Origin: Pseudoalteromonas phenolica
Lineage (GTDB): Bacteria; Pseudomonadota; Gammaproteobacteria; Enterobacterales; Alteromonadaceae
Assembly (NCBI RefSeq): GCF_001444405.1
Contig: NZ_CP013187.1
Location: 1,116,001 to 1,180,000, forward strand
Direction of reading: 5' to 3'
Length of the DNA: 64,000 bases
The position numbers and the translations under genes are program-made. Every line of letters starts with the position of its first letter. Positions within the stretch are counted from its first letter, which is position 1. Below the pieces are notes generated by a model. That model ran no database searches. It was not told where the DNA came from and saw nothing but the letters and a program-made list of their open reading frames with translations. Shown one piece after another: positions 45,189 to 55,400 of the stretch.

Positions 45189-48100
45189 AAATATCTTGTT
45201 CTAAAAAATGCGTCAATTGGAGTGATTCAAATAGAATTTCATCATGAGCAAAGGGCCCAAATCCCGTGTTTTGTAGGTTACCTAGACTGATCTCTAGACG
45301 CAGGGAGTGGTCTTTTCTAAACCAATCTTGTGTCCAACTCAGCTTAATCCAACCGGCAGTGTTTTGTGAAAAATCAAACAGGGTTTGCCAACTTGCTTGG
45401 GTTAAATATTGCCATGTATTGTTGGGTCTATGTTGATCAGCAAATTTATACTGTGATGCAGCTGCGAAGCTGAAAATATGTCCTTGATAGAATTGTTGCA
45501 GCTCAATATTAAACCCTAAATTGTCAAAAGACGTCCAATCTTCATTTGAGGTTGTGGAGAAACCGGCTGATATTTGGTTGTCTACCCAAGGTTGGTAGCG
45601 ATATTGATAAGCTGCACGCCAACCATGCATATGATCTTCTCGATAAAAGCTGAACATTGATGGGCTCATTTTTCTATCGTCAATATACTCATCGGCAGTG
45701 ATGCTGGTGTAATAGTAAAAAGGTTGCCACCACCATTGATGGCGGTGAATATTATCGTCACGCCAAATTTCACCTATTTTAAAGCTGATGTTTGAACTCA
45801 AGTGACTTTCACTAATTTGCGTATCATTTTGCCAGCGATTATTAATTCTTGCTTCACTAAACCAATGACTGTCTTCTGCAAGCCAGTTGTGTTGTGCATT
45901 GATAGAGAAGGTCTCGTAGTTTTGATTATCGAGAGTGAATAATGATTCGAGCAAGTACCAATGTTGCTCATCTTTATTTCTGAGTCTTAAACCAAAATCG
46001 GTGAAGTGACGGGCAGATTGACTTTGCTCACTCTCAAAAATCCCGGCTCGATTATATCTAATTAGACCTTCTATGTGAGTGAGGTTTTCATCGGTCGATA
46101 AAACTTCTTCATAAAACGGTTTTTTCGATGGGATGGAGAAGTAAGATGGCTTTTCAACAACCAAAGACTCGATAGTAGGAGCAAAGCTTGTTTTAGCTTT
46201 ATTTGGGTCAAGCTGCCATTTAAAGACTCTTGCTAGTTGAGCCTTCTGAGCTTGTACATTGATCTTTCCAGCTGGGTAAAAGCCAATATCTTCTTCCCTA
46301 ACTTGACCTGTCAATCGTTCAATTTTTATTAAGTTATCAGAGTTTAATTTTGCACTGATCTGTTTTTTGGCCTCAGCAAAATAAAATAACTGACGGGTAT
46401 CAATATTAGCATCTTGCCAACGACCTTGTTGGTACGTTTGAATTTTGACGCTGACAAGCTGAGAAACAAACGGGTTTATCCAGCGGAGTGAGATATGACC
46501 ACTTTCAAGCTCTGTGTCTGTTAATGCCATTTCACTATTATGAGCATTTTCTACAGTCCACAACACACTACCTTCGCTTGTGGTTACAATTATATTTGCA
46601 TAATTAGTTTTCATTAATTCAGCGGCAGCAAAATCAAAAATGAGTTTTACTTTACTGCCTGACAGCTCTGCCAAATCTAAAGTCAGAGTATGGTTAGGGC
46701 GAATTAATAGACCCTCTAAGTGATTCTTTTGGCTAGTATGTCGGCTTATCTGTTCGGCAAAGCTGCGACGTGTTATGACATTCATATCAACAAGTTGAGT
46801 ACCAGAATAATTGAGGTACTGTTCAATAGGTTGCCATGTTCCGTAATGCTCAATGCGATTCTTTAGCGAACTTAAACGTACAGATAATTTGGTATTTTCT
46901 AACTTAGCGAACAATAGATTAAATTCGTAGTTGCTCAATGTACCATTGCTCAACCGATATAATGCATTTGTAAGCAAAGTTTTGATATCTATATTTGGCT
47001 TGTGGATCAAGTCTACAAATGTTTGATCCAAAGAAAATAAAACTGCGTCAGAATTAAGATACTCAGTGTAAGCAAGATTTTCTGGTAACACCCGCAGGCT
47101 AATATACTGTAATTGCTTACTACTGAGTGTAAGGTGCTCACCCTTTTTTAGGTTAATTACGGCTTCGCTAGCTACTGAAAGCTTAGACTCATTTTCCTGT
47201 ACTTGAGTAGTAGACGCAACATCGGCATAGACAGGGATAATTGATTGCGTTGATTTAGTATCTATATGTAACCAATGTTGTTGCTGTGTTCCATCATGTA
47301 TGTAAGGTGTTCTCACTCTTAACTGCAATGTTAAATCTTGTTCTGCATAAAGTTGGAGTGGCAAAGTATCAGACAATACATAAGCACTGTAATCAGTTGT
47401 GTCACCTTGTAAGCTAACGACGCCATAATGTTTGATATCGAATGACGTTGTGAACGGATCATCTAGAGTAACTAGTTTTTCGATGCGATTTTGTATCCAA
47501 CTTTGTTTCGCTGCCTCAGAATGATTATGGTTATCATGTTGTGACCACATTGCTTGTAGGTTTTTTTGTTGTGAAATCAATAATTGGCTTGTTAAGCGCT
47601 CACATTGCGCTAACACAGCATATTTATAAGCACATAAACCCTGAAGTTTATAAACTTGTCTTGCTTGCAAATATCGCTCAAATAAAGTCTGGGCAGCATA
47701 ATCACTCAGTAATGGTTGTTGCGATTGCAACAGACTTTCTAAATAGGCATTGGCTGTAGAAGCTCTATCTAACTGAGTTAATAGATCAATACGCATTCGC
47801 CATGCATCAAGTGCAATACTAGCGACATCGCTGTTAACTAAGTCTTTTAGTAAAGGCAGCGCTTTACTTGGCTCAGACAATGCCAAATTCATTGCTTTTG
47901 AGATTAATTGATGCTCATTTTGTTGCCCTCTTTTATTTGTGATACCGAGAGGAAGCGGCAAACTATTGATATAAGCTTGTTCTAATAGTGTATTTTGCTG
48001 GTTGAGAAGCCCTGATAGCGTTTGGCTTTTAGTATTTAATGTTCCTTGCATTAAATACAGTAGAGGGTTGTTCGGTAAAGTTAATAAGTCATCGACTTCA

Positions 48101-49428
48101 ACAGCAATGTTAATTGGCTCTTCATCAGCACTAAATAGTTTCAAAGTATGTGCTTGCAAGCTCACAGGCAATACAATTCGACTGAACTCTTGATTCGGAG
48201 AAAATTGAATAATATGCCTTTGATTGTCAAATTCTGCGACTAAATGACCTTTGTGTTCGGCTTGAATGTAAAGGAATAATGCGTTTCGGATCCTTTGGAA
48301 TTGACTCACATCAAAACTCAGCGTGTCTTTAAGCTGGTGGCTGGTTAATACTTTTTGCTGTGATACTGTATATAGTTGCCCACCTGCTGCACGTACTCCC
48401 GACAACGCCTTTTGTTTAGTCATTTCACTGTTAATGGGTAAACCACGATTGCTGACTTGTGCACTTCTTCGGGTAGAAACGGTACTCACAAGATCTTGGT
48501 AACGACGTTGTTCAAGTAATGAAGCCTCTGCACTTGAAAAATGACTTATCAAAGATAAGTCTTGCTGAGAGTAAATTTTTGTGAAGGCTTCGTCTAAATT
48601 TGCTGTCCAGTAGGGGTTAAGCAACGCTTCAGGCTGTTTGTCTAGTGCATCAAGGTCATAAATGCCGCGGTGCATTTGTTCTAGCTTTATTAGTGCTTGA
48701 CCAAGTGGGGTGATTTTCAAATAGCTCCCTTTAGGCACTGCGAAATAGTCTGTATTTACAGTACTTACCTTGTGCTGCTGATATTCAGGTGCATGGGTAT
48801 TTGATACGTTAATTAAGCTAACAGGTTGGCCATTTACTTCAATCAGTACTTGGTTATCTTGCTTAAGGTTAGACATCCATTTTCTTACTGAAAGTTTAAG
48901 CTTCTTTGCTTCTGCAAAATATAAACTTATGCCTTGTTGTTGTTCTAATGAGTAATAGAACTCGTGTTCTTGTGCAAGGCTTAGCTTTGTCGCTTTTAGA
49001 GGCAGTTTTAATGCGCGACGAAATGGGTCACGGTGAAAGTGGAAATGGCCTAGTTTGATATCTAAATCTATCCAATCTTCATTATGATTTTCAAACTTTA
49101 AGATTTGATTGAACTGAGAAGCAGCCAGTTGGCAGCGGTATTGTTTGCAAATTAGTTCATTTGGATGAAGTTTTCGCATTGCGTTTTGAGTCTGACCAAC
49201 CCAAATAGTGGTTTTACTGAATATATCATCGGGCATGTCTAACCAACTTGAAGCTGGTACATAAGCAATTTTAGACTGGCCTTTATTAATACTGATAAGG
49301 CTTTTAGCCTGACCAAGTGATAAATCAGAATTTACCCAGGCAGGTGCAGTTTGCAGCGGAGCAGGCGCTGCAAATAACTGACAAGTAAATAGAATACTGA
49401 TTAAAATTAGATAACTTGGTTTATACAT
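45175..49428 (-). CDS. Large exported protein with helical-repeat core and C-terminal outer-membrane barrel
   Basis: A 1417-residue protein with a signal peptide (ending QLFA before APAP). Regions: beta-rich N-terminal part (~20-230), a helical, TPR-like part (~500-640), a beta domain ~680-782 related to one in the 764-residue neighbour, another beta-sandwich ~890-1030, and ~1130-1417 of alternating polar/aromatic strands rich in W, Y and F (RWQNDTQIS, WWWQPFYYYTS), as in outer-membrane barrels. The heptapeptide YFAEAKK occurs twice (~170 and ~1045). The layout, periplasmic helical repeat plus barrel, recalls exopolymer secretins such as PgaA, so it may be the export pore. No named family is certain. 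It overlaps its neighbours by 22 and 14 bases. Confidence 0.7.
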   Translation of the reverse strand: MYKPSYLILISILFTCQLFAAPAPLQTAPAWVNSDLSLGQAKSLISINKGQSKIAYVPASSWLDMPDDIFSKTTIWVGQTQNAMRKLHPNELICKQYRCQLAASQFNQILKFENHNEDWIDLDIKLGHFHFHRDPFRRALKLPLKATKLSLAQEHEFYYSLEQQQGISLYFAEAKKLKLSVRKWMSNLKQDNQVLIEVNGQPVSLINVSNTHAPEYQQHKVSTVNTDYFAVPKGSYLKITPLGQALIKLEQMHRGIYDLDALDKQPEALLNPYWTANLDEAFTKIYSQQDLSLISHFSSAEASLLEQRRYQDLVSTVSTRRSAQVSNRGLPINSEMTKQKALSGVRAAGGQLYTVSQQKVLTSHQLKDTLSFDVSQFQRIRNALFLYIQAEHKGHLVAEFDNQRHIIQFSPNQEFSRIVLPVSLQAHTLKLFSADEEPINIAVEVDDLLTLPNNPLLYLMQGTLNTKSQTLSGLLNQQNTLLEQAYINSLPLPLGITNKRGQQNEHQLISKAMNLALSEPSKALPLLKDLVNSDVASIALDAWRMRIDLLTQLDRASTANAYLESLLQSQQPLLSDYAAQTLFERYLQARQVYKLQGLCAYKYAVLAQCERLTSQLLISQQKNLQAMWSQHDNHNHSEAAKQSWIQNRIEKLVTLDDPFTTSFDIKHYGVVSLQGDTTDYSAYVLSDTLPLQLYAEQDLTLQLRVRTPYIHDGTQQQHWLHIDTKSTQSIIPVYADVASTTQVQENESKLSVASEAVINLKKGEHLTLSSKQLQYISLRVLPENLAYTEYLNSDAVLFSLDQTFVDLIHKPNIDIKTLLTNALYRLSNGTLSNYEFNLLFAKLENTKLSVRLSSLKNRIEHYGTWQPIEQYLNYSGTQLVDMNVITRRSFAEQISRHTSQKNHLEGLLIRPNHTLTLDLAELSGSKVKLIFDFAAAELMKTNYANIIVTTSEGSVLWTVENAHNSEMALTDTELESGHISLRWINPFVSQLVSVKIQTYQQGRWQDANIDTRQLFYFAEAKKQISAKLNSDNLIKIERLTGQVREEDIGFYPAGKINVQAQKAQLARVFKWQLDPNKAKTSFAPTIESLVVEKPSYFSIPSKKPFYEEVLSTDENLTHIEGLIRYNRAGIFESEQSQSARHFTDFGLRLRNKDEQHWYLLESLFTLDNQNYETFSINAQHNWLAEDSHWFSEARINNRWQNDTQISESHLSSNISFKIGEIWRDDNIHRHQWWWQPFYYYTSITADEYIDDRKMSPSMFSFYREDHMHGWRAAYQYRYQPWVDNQISAGFSTTSNEDWTSFDNLGFNIELQQFYQGHIFSFAAASQYKFADQHRPNNTWQYLTQASWQTLFDFSQNTAGWIKLSWTQDWFRKDHSLRLEISLGNLQNTGFGPFAHDEILFESLQLTHFLEQDIYDQQ

Positions 49429-50180
49429 TCAGAAAATTGACTCATTGTATGTTGTTCTTTTATTAAGCGTTCTCGCATCGGTTTACTTATTTCTATATGA
49501 ATAAATGAAAACGGCTTTATCTCAAGTGTGTGTAGTATGTTTTTGGTACCTCCAAGCTCGCGAATTAGCTCAGGGTAAAAATAACTATTTCTTGATATTT
49601 TACTTAAGCATAGAGTTAACTGCTGCTTAATGACATTTCCTTTTTTACCTTGGCTGATAATAAAGTCAGCTTGTTTTCCTTCATCACTTCTTCGTTTACT
49701 TTGATTAAAGCCATGAAGTTGAATGATTTTCGCGTCTTTATGAAGAGCTTGAAAAGCTAAAATCGCACTATTATGTAAAGTATCACGGCGCTTTGAGTAA
49801 TCCATCGATTGTTTGTCTAAGCTATCGCTATGTCGGTGATGTGTATTACTCAGCATGAGTTGACAGTGTGAGTTAAACACTTGTTGACCAATCTTATAAG
49901 TATGGGTATCAAAAAATCGGTGCGGAATTGAAATCACACATGCTTTGGCATTATAGCGATAAACTAGATCACCCCCCCCAAAGACATTTGAAGCTGCTTG
50001 TAAATAATGCAGATTTTCTTTGAGTGTATATTGCCAATAACTTAAATTCGATTTATCGGCGGATTGAAACCAAACAGATAGATCTTTAGTCAGTTTTTCA
50101 AGTTCTGACACTGGTTTTGCACAAGCAAAAGTAAAACTGCAGCTCAACAGCATAGCAAAAACGAGTTTAATTGCTTTCAT
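49407..50180 (-). CDS. Exported protein, possibly N-formylglutamate-amidohydrolase-like
   Basis: A 257-residue protein with a signal peptide (~1-21, FACA before KPVS). Candidate metal or catalytic residues are many: CVISIPHRFFDTHT (His 87, Asp 91, His 93), NTHHRHSDS (~113), RRDTLHNSAI (~131), IIQLHGFNQSKRR (~152) and FIHIEISKPMRERL (~226). The order of a histidine near a first strand, a later QLHG and a terminal HIEI...R resembles N-formylglutamate deformylases and the related poly-gamma-glutamate hydrolases. That relation is my inference. If right it could trim or release polyglutamate chains in the periplasm. GGAGG inside the upstream gene serves as its ribosome binding site; the overlap is 14 bases. 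Confidence 0.55.
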   Translation of the reverse strand: MKAIKLVFAMLLSCSFTFACAKPVSELEKLTKDLSVWFQSADKSNLSYWQYTLKENLHYLQAASNVFGGGDLVYRYNAKACVISIPHRFFDTHTYKIGQQVFNSHCQLMLSNTHHRHSDSLDKQSMDYSKRRDTLHNSAILAFQALHKDAKIIQLHGFNQSKRRSDEGKQADFIISQGKKGNVIKQQLTLCLSKISRNSYFYPELIRELGGTKNILHTLEIKPFSFIHIEISKPMRERLIKEQHTMSQFSECINQVI

Positions 50181-52461
50181 ATTGCCTCCATTGTGCCTCA
50201 GTAGGTGCTTGTGTTAATTCATCAAGCACGCTGATCCAAATATCTTGCTCAGCGGTTACTGTTATACTTTGAAGCGCTTTGAGATCATTATTTATTGTTA
50301 ATGTAACACTATTATAAGCTTTCACTTCTTCGATAGCAGGGTGAAGTGCAAAGACGTCAGTCATATTTGCTGGCATTAGCGCAAAACGTTTATTTTCTAT
50401 TGTGTATTCTGGGCTTAACCTATCATTTAATTTGCCATTAATACGCGTGTTTAACACTACGTAGTCATTAAAGTGCTTGGTTTTAAATACCTTGATTACG
50501 ATTGATTCAGGTTTATTTTCATAATTCAAAGTTAATGGTTTGCCGGCTTTAAGCAAGTAGCCTCGCTGTTTTTGCCAAGGACGATCAGGGCCTTCATTAA
50601 CAAATAACGTTTGTTTTCTTGCACTTAATGAGAGCAGCTGCGACTCAGTTAAGTTTTCCAAAGAACGTTCTTTATAAAATGGGCGTGTTTTACTTAGCTC
50701 AATCACGCGTTTATCTCTAAGGTGATTGTTGTTTTTAGCTTGGATCAGGTGTTGGAAAGATTTTGCTTCGCTAAATTGATGTTCAGTTGGTGCCGTCTCT
50801 GGGAACAACTTTTTAAAATATTTATCTGGGCTATTCACTAAAAACGTATTAGATAAAGGCAGGCTAAGTGTTAAATCTCGACTGATATAAGTAGTCGACA
50901 TTTCTTCATTACTTGGCAACTCCGGTGGTGTCTCAAATAAACGTACATTGGTGATTAGCTTCTGTTCGGTAAAAGTATAATCATTCTGTGCTTTTTGAGA
51001 GAACCAAGCGCCTATTGCAATAAAGTCACTCAGCTCTGGTTTACAGATTTGTTCGCATATTTCGCTTTGATAGTGGAAAGATGACTGTCTGGCTTGCAGT
51101 TTCGCAAGTACAATTTGGCGTGAGGCAATTTTTATTCGATTAACATTGCGAGGTAAACGCGTAAAGAACTGTTCAGATTCAAATACGCTCTGACGTATGG
51201 TTGTTTCATCTATGATGCGATCAAAATCGCTTTTAATTCCTTGTAAAAATACACGATACTTTTCGATTTCCTCGTCATCATTATAGAGCGTGATTTCTAC
51301 TGGCGTGCCTTTTTCACCTCTGAATTCAAAATTGATGTCACTTCCTTTAGCAACGTGATACTCAGCACTATTTTGTTCGTTTATATTATAAAAATAGCTA
51401 TGCAAAGCGCTGAATTGAGCATCATCTTCAGCAAACCATCTTGTTAGCATTGGGGCAGAAGATTGCACCACAATAAGACCGGGTTCAACATTCGGTATAG
51501 TAAAAGTGTTAGCTAATTCTGTCGCGATCAAATTTAGTTGAATAGGTGCCTTGAGTTGTTTTATGTCGTACCAAGTGGCGAAGAGAGTTGTATTGCTTTG
51601 CTCTTTGAATACGTATAAGTCCTGAGTCAAATAGTTCCTAAATGATGCACTTAATTGTTCATCTGTATAGAAACTATCAAGGTTTAATTGCTCCGCACTA
51701 AAATCATAACTTAATACATAATAGGGCAGAGTTTCATATAGCGTATCACCAGTAAAGTCGATACCAGGTATTCCCTGTGGCGCTAGCTTTTGCCATTCGA
51801 ACGTAACGGCATTTAATATTTCTTGGCTCGATAAGGCGTTGTTTCCTATGGTATGGTAATTAGTCATACGTTCACGCCAATCCGTAGATTGTCTTAGCCA
51901 AGCTCTGTTGATGTCATTTAAGCTCACAGGTGTTTTAGCATGTAATCGAATAACAACGCCTCTTAGTTGCTCATTTTCAGGTATAAGGCGCAAAGAAATG
52001 GCGGACGCATTGGTCAATTGTTCATTGCTGATGAAGAAAGACTGTCCAGACGATACAGCCAGGGTATCTCGATTTTCAATAATCTGCTTTACTTGCTTTT
52101 GTTCATTATCCAAAGCCAGTTTTGAAGCATGATGATATACATGCGTACTAAGTGGATTAGATTTACCGTCAAGTAAGGTGTATTCAATAGCATAGTGTAC
52201 AGGCTCTTCGAACTGCTGTTGCTCAGAAAAAATGGCGTTCGATAGTACACGTATTGAATAAGTTCTGTCGGCCGAAAAGTTAAAAGTTAACGCTTTATCT
52301 TGTTGCAACCAGTGCACACTTGAACGTGTTTCATCTTCTGAGCGCAGCGCAACCGGCTCGGCAGACGTGACCCAAATGTAACTTCTTATAGCTAACCAAA
52401 TGATTAGCAAAATTAGACTTAGTCTGAACAGTTGGGTCAGTAGGTACTTAATTAAATACAT
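50167..52461 (-). CDS. Membrane-anchored periplasmic beta-rich protein of unknown function
   Basis: A 764-residue protein with one N-terminal transmembrane helix (~10-30) and the rest predicted periplasmic. It is rich in beta strands and has no catalytic motif I recognise. Residues ~50-175 look homologous to ~680-782 of the 1417-residue protein: both contain strands ending in SLRLIPENEQL or SLRVLPENLAY, preceded by a GQSFFIS or GEHLTLS turn. Two pairs of close cysteines (YQSEICEQICKPEL) lie near residue 470. It may bridge the inner-membrane synthase and the outer-membrane protein. GGAGGG four bases before the ATG lies inside the pgsC-like gene. Confidence 0.6.
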   Translation of the reverse strand: MYLIKYLLTQLFRLSLILLIIWLAIRSYIWVTSAEPVALRSEDETRSSVHWLQQDKALTFNFSADRTYSIRVLSNAIFSEQQQFEEPVHYAIEYTLLDGKSNPLSTHVYHHASKLALDNEQKQVKQIIENRDTLAVSSGQSFFISNEQLTNASAISLRLIPENEQLRGVVIRLHAKTPVSLNDINRAWLRQSTDWRERMTNYHTIGNNALSSQEILNAVTFEWQKLAPQGIPGIDFTGDTLYETLPYYVLSYDFSAEQLNLDSFYTDEQLSASFRNYLTQDLYVFKEQSNTTLFATWYDIKQLKAPIQLNLIATELANTFTIPNVEPGLIVVQSSAPMLTRWFAEDDAQFSALHSYFYNINEQNSAEYHVAKGSDINFEFRGEKGTPVEITLYNDDEEIEKYRVFLQGIKSDFDRIIDETTIRQSVFESEQFFTRLPRNVNRIKIASRQIVLAKLQARQSSFHYQSEICEQICKPELSDFIAIGAWFSQKAQNDYTFTEQKLITNVRLFETPPELPSNEEMSTTYISRDLTLSLPLSNTFLVNSPDKYFKKLFPETAPTEHQFSEAKSFQHLIQAKNNNHLRDKRVIELSKTRPFYKERSLENLTESQLLSLSARKQTLFVNEGPDRPWQKQRGYLLKAGKPLTLNYENKPESIVIKVFKTKHFNDYVVLNTRINGKLNDRLSPEYTIENKRFALMPANMTDVFALHPAIEEVKAYNSVTLTINNDLKALQSITVTAEQDIWISVLDELTQAPTEAQWRQYESN

Positions 52462-55400
52462 TAAGCCCTCCCACCATTGTTTGGGTAAACTTATCTAAAT
52501 CAACGACCTTATTTCGTTTAGGTAAGTAAATAAGTGCAATTTTATCATTTTGTTTAATCAGCAATGCTAGCTCATTTTGTGTCGACAGTTGTGTAGCCTG
52601 TAACGAACATTTAGGTTGCTGATCACACAATGACCTTATAAAAGGCAGGTGCTGAGAAGTCGCATAATGCTCAGTTATATCGTTAAATGCCCTCAATTGA
52701 GCAGCCTCTAAAGGCTGCCAGTCACCAGGTGAAAGCGCCAAAATATTGGTTTGTTTTAATTTAGGCTGCTGCGATACTGCCAATAGTCTTTGCAGGAGTG
52801 CTTCGTTTGAAATAGAGAAGTGTTGCTTAAAATCGGAGGCAAGCCAAAGTGTAGCGAGCTCACTTACCGGCGAAAAGATTTGATAACCTGTCTGTGGAGA
52901 AGTGCCTAGCTCAAGGCCTCTAGTTGCAGCCTGACCCAGAACGATTTGGTGTTCAACACCTAATTCTTTAAGTGACACTCTCACTTTATCAAGGCTATAT
53001 TTATGGCTAGGGTGAGGCTCTGTGTACTGAAATGCCAACGCACTTGGGCGAATATGTGATGGTGCACTATGGCTTCGAACCTGTAGATTTAACATTCCTG
53101 ATTGCTGGTAATGGCGCAATGCACTTTGATGCACGATATTGAATAAAGTCTTTACATTCGCTGCGGCCATGACATTTGCTTCTTCACTGGCAAATGGGTG
53201 TGCCCCTGCTATCAGCAGCATCTTTGCATTAGTTTTTTGATACAGCTGACTGGCAAATTGTATGGTATTACTTTCATACAATGGTCGCGGCACTTGGATA
53301 TTTAGTGGATTTGTAGGATCTAAATGAATGAAATAAAGACCTTGTCCAAGCTGATAGTACTGTAAGTCATCTAGTGGTGAAACCTTAATATAACGGCCAT
53401 TTGGCGTATTGAGTAAACTCAATTGATACCCGACCATGCGGGCAATGTTATTAATTTTATTAAATTGGTTTAGTACATCCGTGGTGATTTCTTGCCCTGC
53501 CAGTTGATCCGACAAGTTATAAAGGGGTCGTAAAATCTCATACTCCCAAAGTGCAGCCTCATTATCAGTTAAGCTCTGAAATAGCTGACTGCCTTTGGCT
53601 GTAATTTTTGGGATGAAAGCGGTTATTTCTTGCTCTAAACTCGTCTCAATTTGCTCGACGGTAGATTGATAAAGCTGCTCGCTCAAGGCTACTTTTGATA
53701 ACAAAGAGGTATACGCTGATGTATCGATATAAGCTTCTATTAGCCGCCCTGTAAAGTTTGGATTAGGGAGGCTCTGCTTATTCAGCAACCCAAAATTGCT
53801 TTGAGTAAAGCCTAATAAATCGGTGAGCATTGATTGATTCACAGTCTCAGGGATACGGTTGAAAATCCAAAATTGTCCAACTGAGCCAAATGGGCCTGTT
53901 TCAAGTAGCGCAGTGGTACGCGAATTTACTGAACGAAGTTGGACGATATCTTGGCTTTCTAGCGCATTAATAAAGGCCCAATAGTAATTGCTTTGTTGGC
54001 TTGTATTATCGGCACTAAAAGCCGGGGTTGCCTGAGTTCCAAGTACTAGTGCGTCAGCTTTTAAAAGTGTCATTAGAAGTGCTGAAGAGTCTGTAGCCAC
54101 TCGTTCGGTTGAAGGGTGGGGAACAGTTAACAATAAACCACCGTTCGTTTGTTTAGATAAGACAAATAAACCTCGAATCGCGTATTTTCTTGCGTCTTGA
54201 ATATAAATATATTCACCATCTAGACGCAATGAAAAGTCTAATTTCTGAAGCAGCTCTGTGGCTTTATTTATATTGTCTAAATTTTGCTTATCACGATTTA
54301 AAATGCTGATAGCCGCTCGGAATGTTTGCAAGTTCTGAGTCTCTTGGTATTGGCTTATCTCAACTTTATTTTTTTGGTCGGTATATAGATAGCTTTTATA
54401 CTCACTCAATTGTTGGCTTAGGTCCTGAATTTCAGTGTAGCCTTGTAAGGATTTTATTTGGTTACTCACAAATAATGAGGGCACAAACATGATAATAAAG
54501 CCAATGAAAATAGCGATGAAGCCACCTACCACTGAGGTTTGAAAGGTTGCCCTTATGATCAGTCCCAAAGCATTTTTTTGATAGATTTTTAGAGCTAATA
54601 AGGTTGATAACATATAGCCGAAAGCAAATGTATCTGTCACTTTTAACGCAGGATAATAATTTACAATAAAGTAGTTAAGTGCCAGCTTATAGGCAAAGCC
54701 AATATTGAAGAAGAATAGCAGTAAACGTGCGCCTTCAAAGTTTGCATTTTTAAGGCGAGTATATTGCAGCAGCAAAGTACCTATTATCAAAATAACAGCT
54801 GTTTCAACGAACGAAGTTAACAGTTTACTTGGTTGCATAAGCTGCAAAGCTAATAATGCAGGTAGCATAATACCATTAAACTCCCAACCATATTTCAAAT
54901 TGGCACGAGAAGCGATAAAAGCTGTGATGACCAGAATGATATAAGCTTTGGGCGCGGCAATAATAGAGGCTGCCACGTCTTCATACATAATTGCGAGGTT
55001 GGCAATACTGAAATTAGTCAATGGCATTAATGCGTAACGCACTAATATATATGTAAATATGAGCTGGATAAGTGTGACTTTAACGCCATATCGAAAGCCG
55101 CCATTCCACATTACGTTTGCAGTTAGAGCAATGATGACTAGCCCTAAGCTGTATAGTTGCGTTGAGTAATCAAATGTGATGTCCCAACTGCCAAGAATAT
55201 TGGCGATACTTGGCCAAAAAAGAGTATCCATAACAACACGAACAAGGATACTGATTAAGATGATGGCAAAAAATCTATCTCGACCGAACATTTCGGCATA
55301 ACCGAAGCGTTCCATTACGGTCTTGGCACTAAGTCGCATTACAAAGTAAACGACAAAAGCCTCTATAATGATAACGGCTGCAGAAGTTGGGCTTACAATG

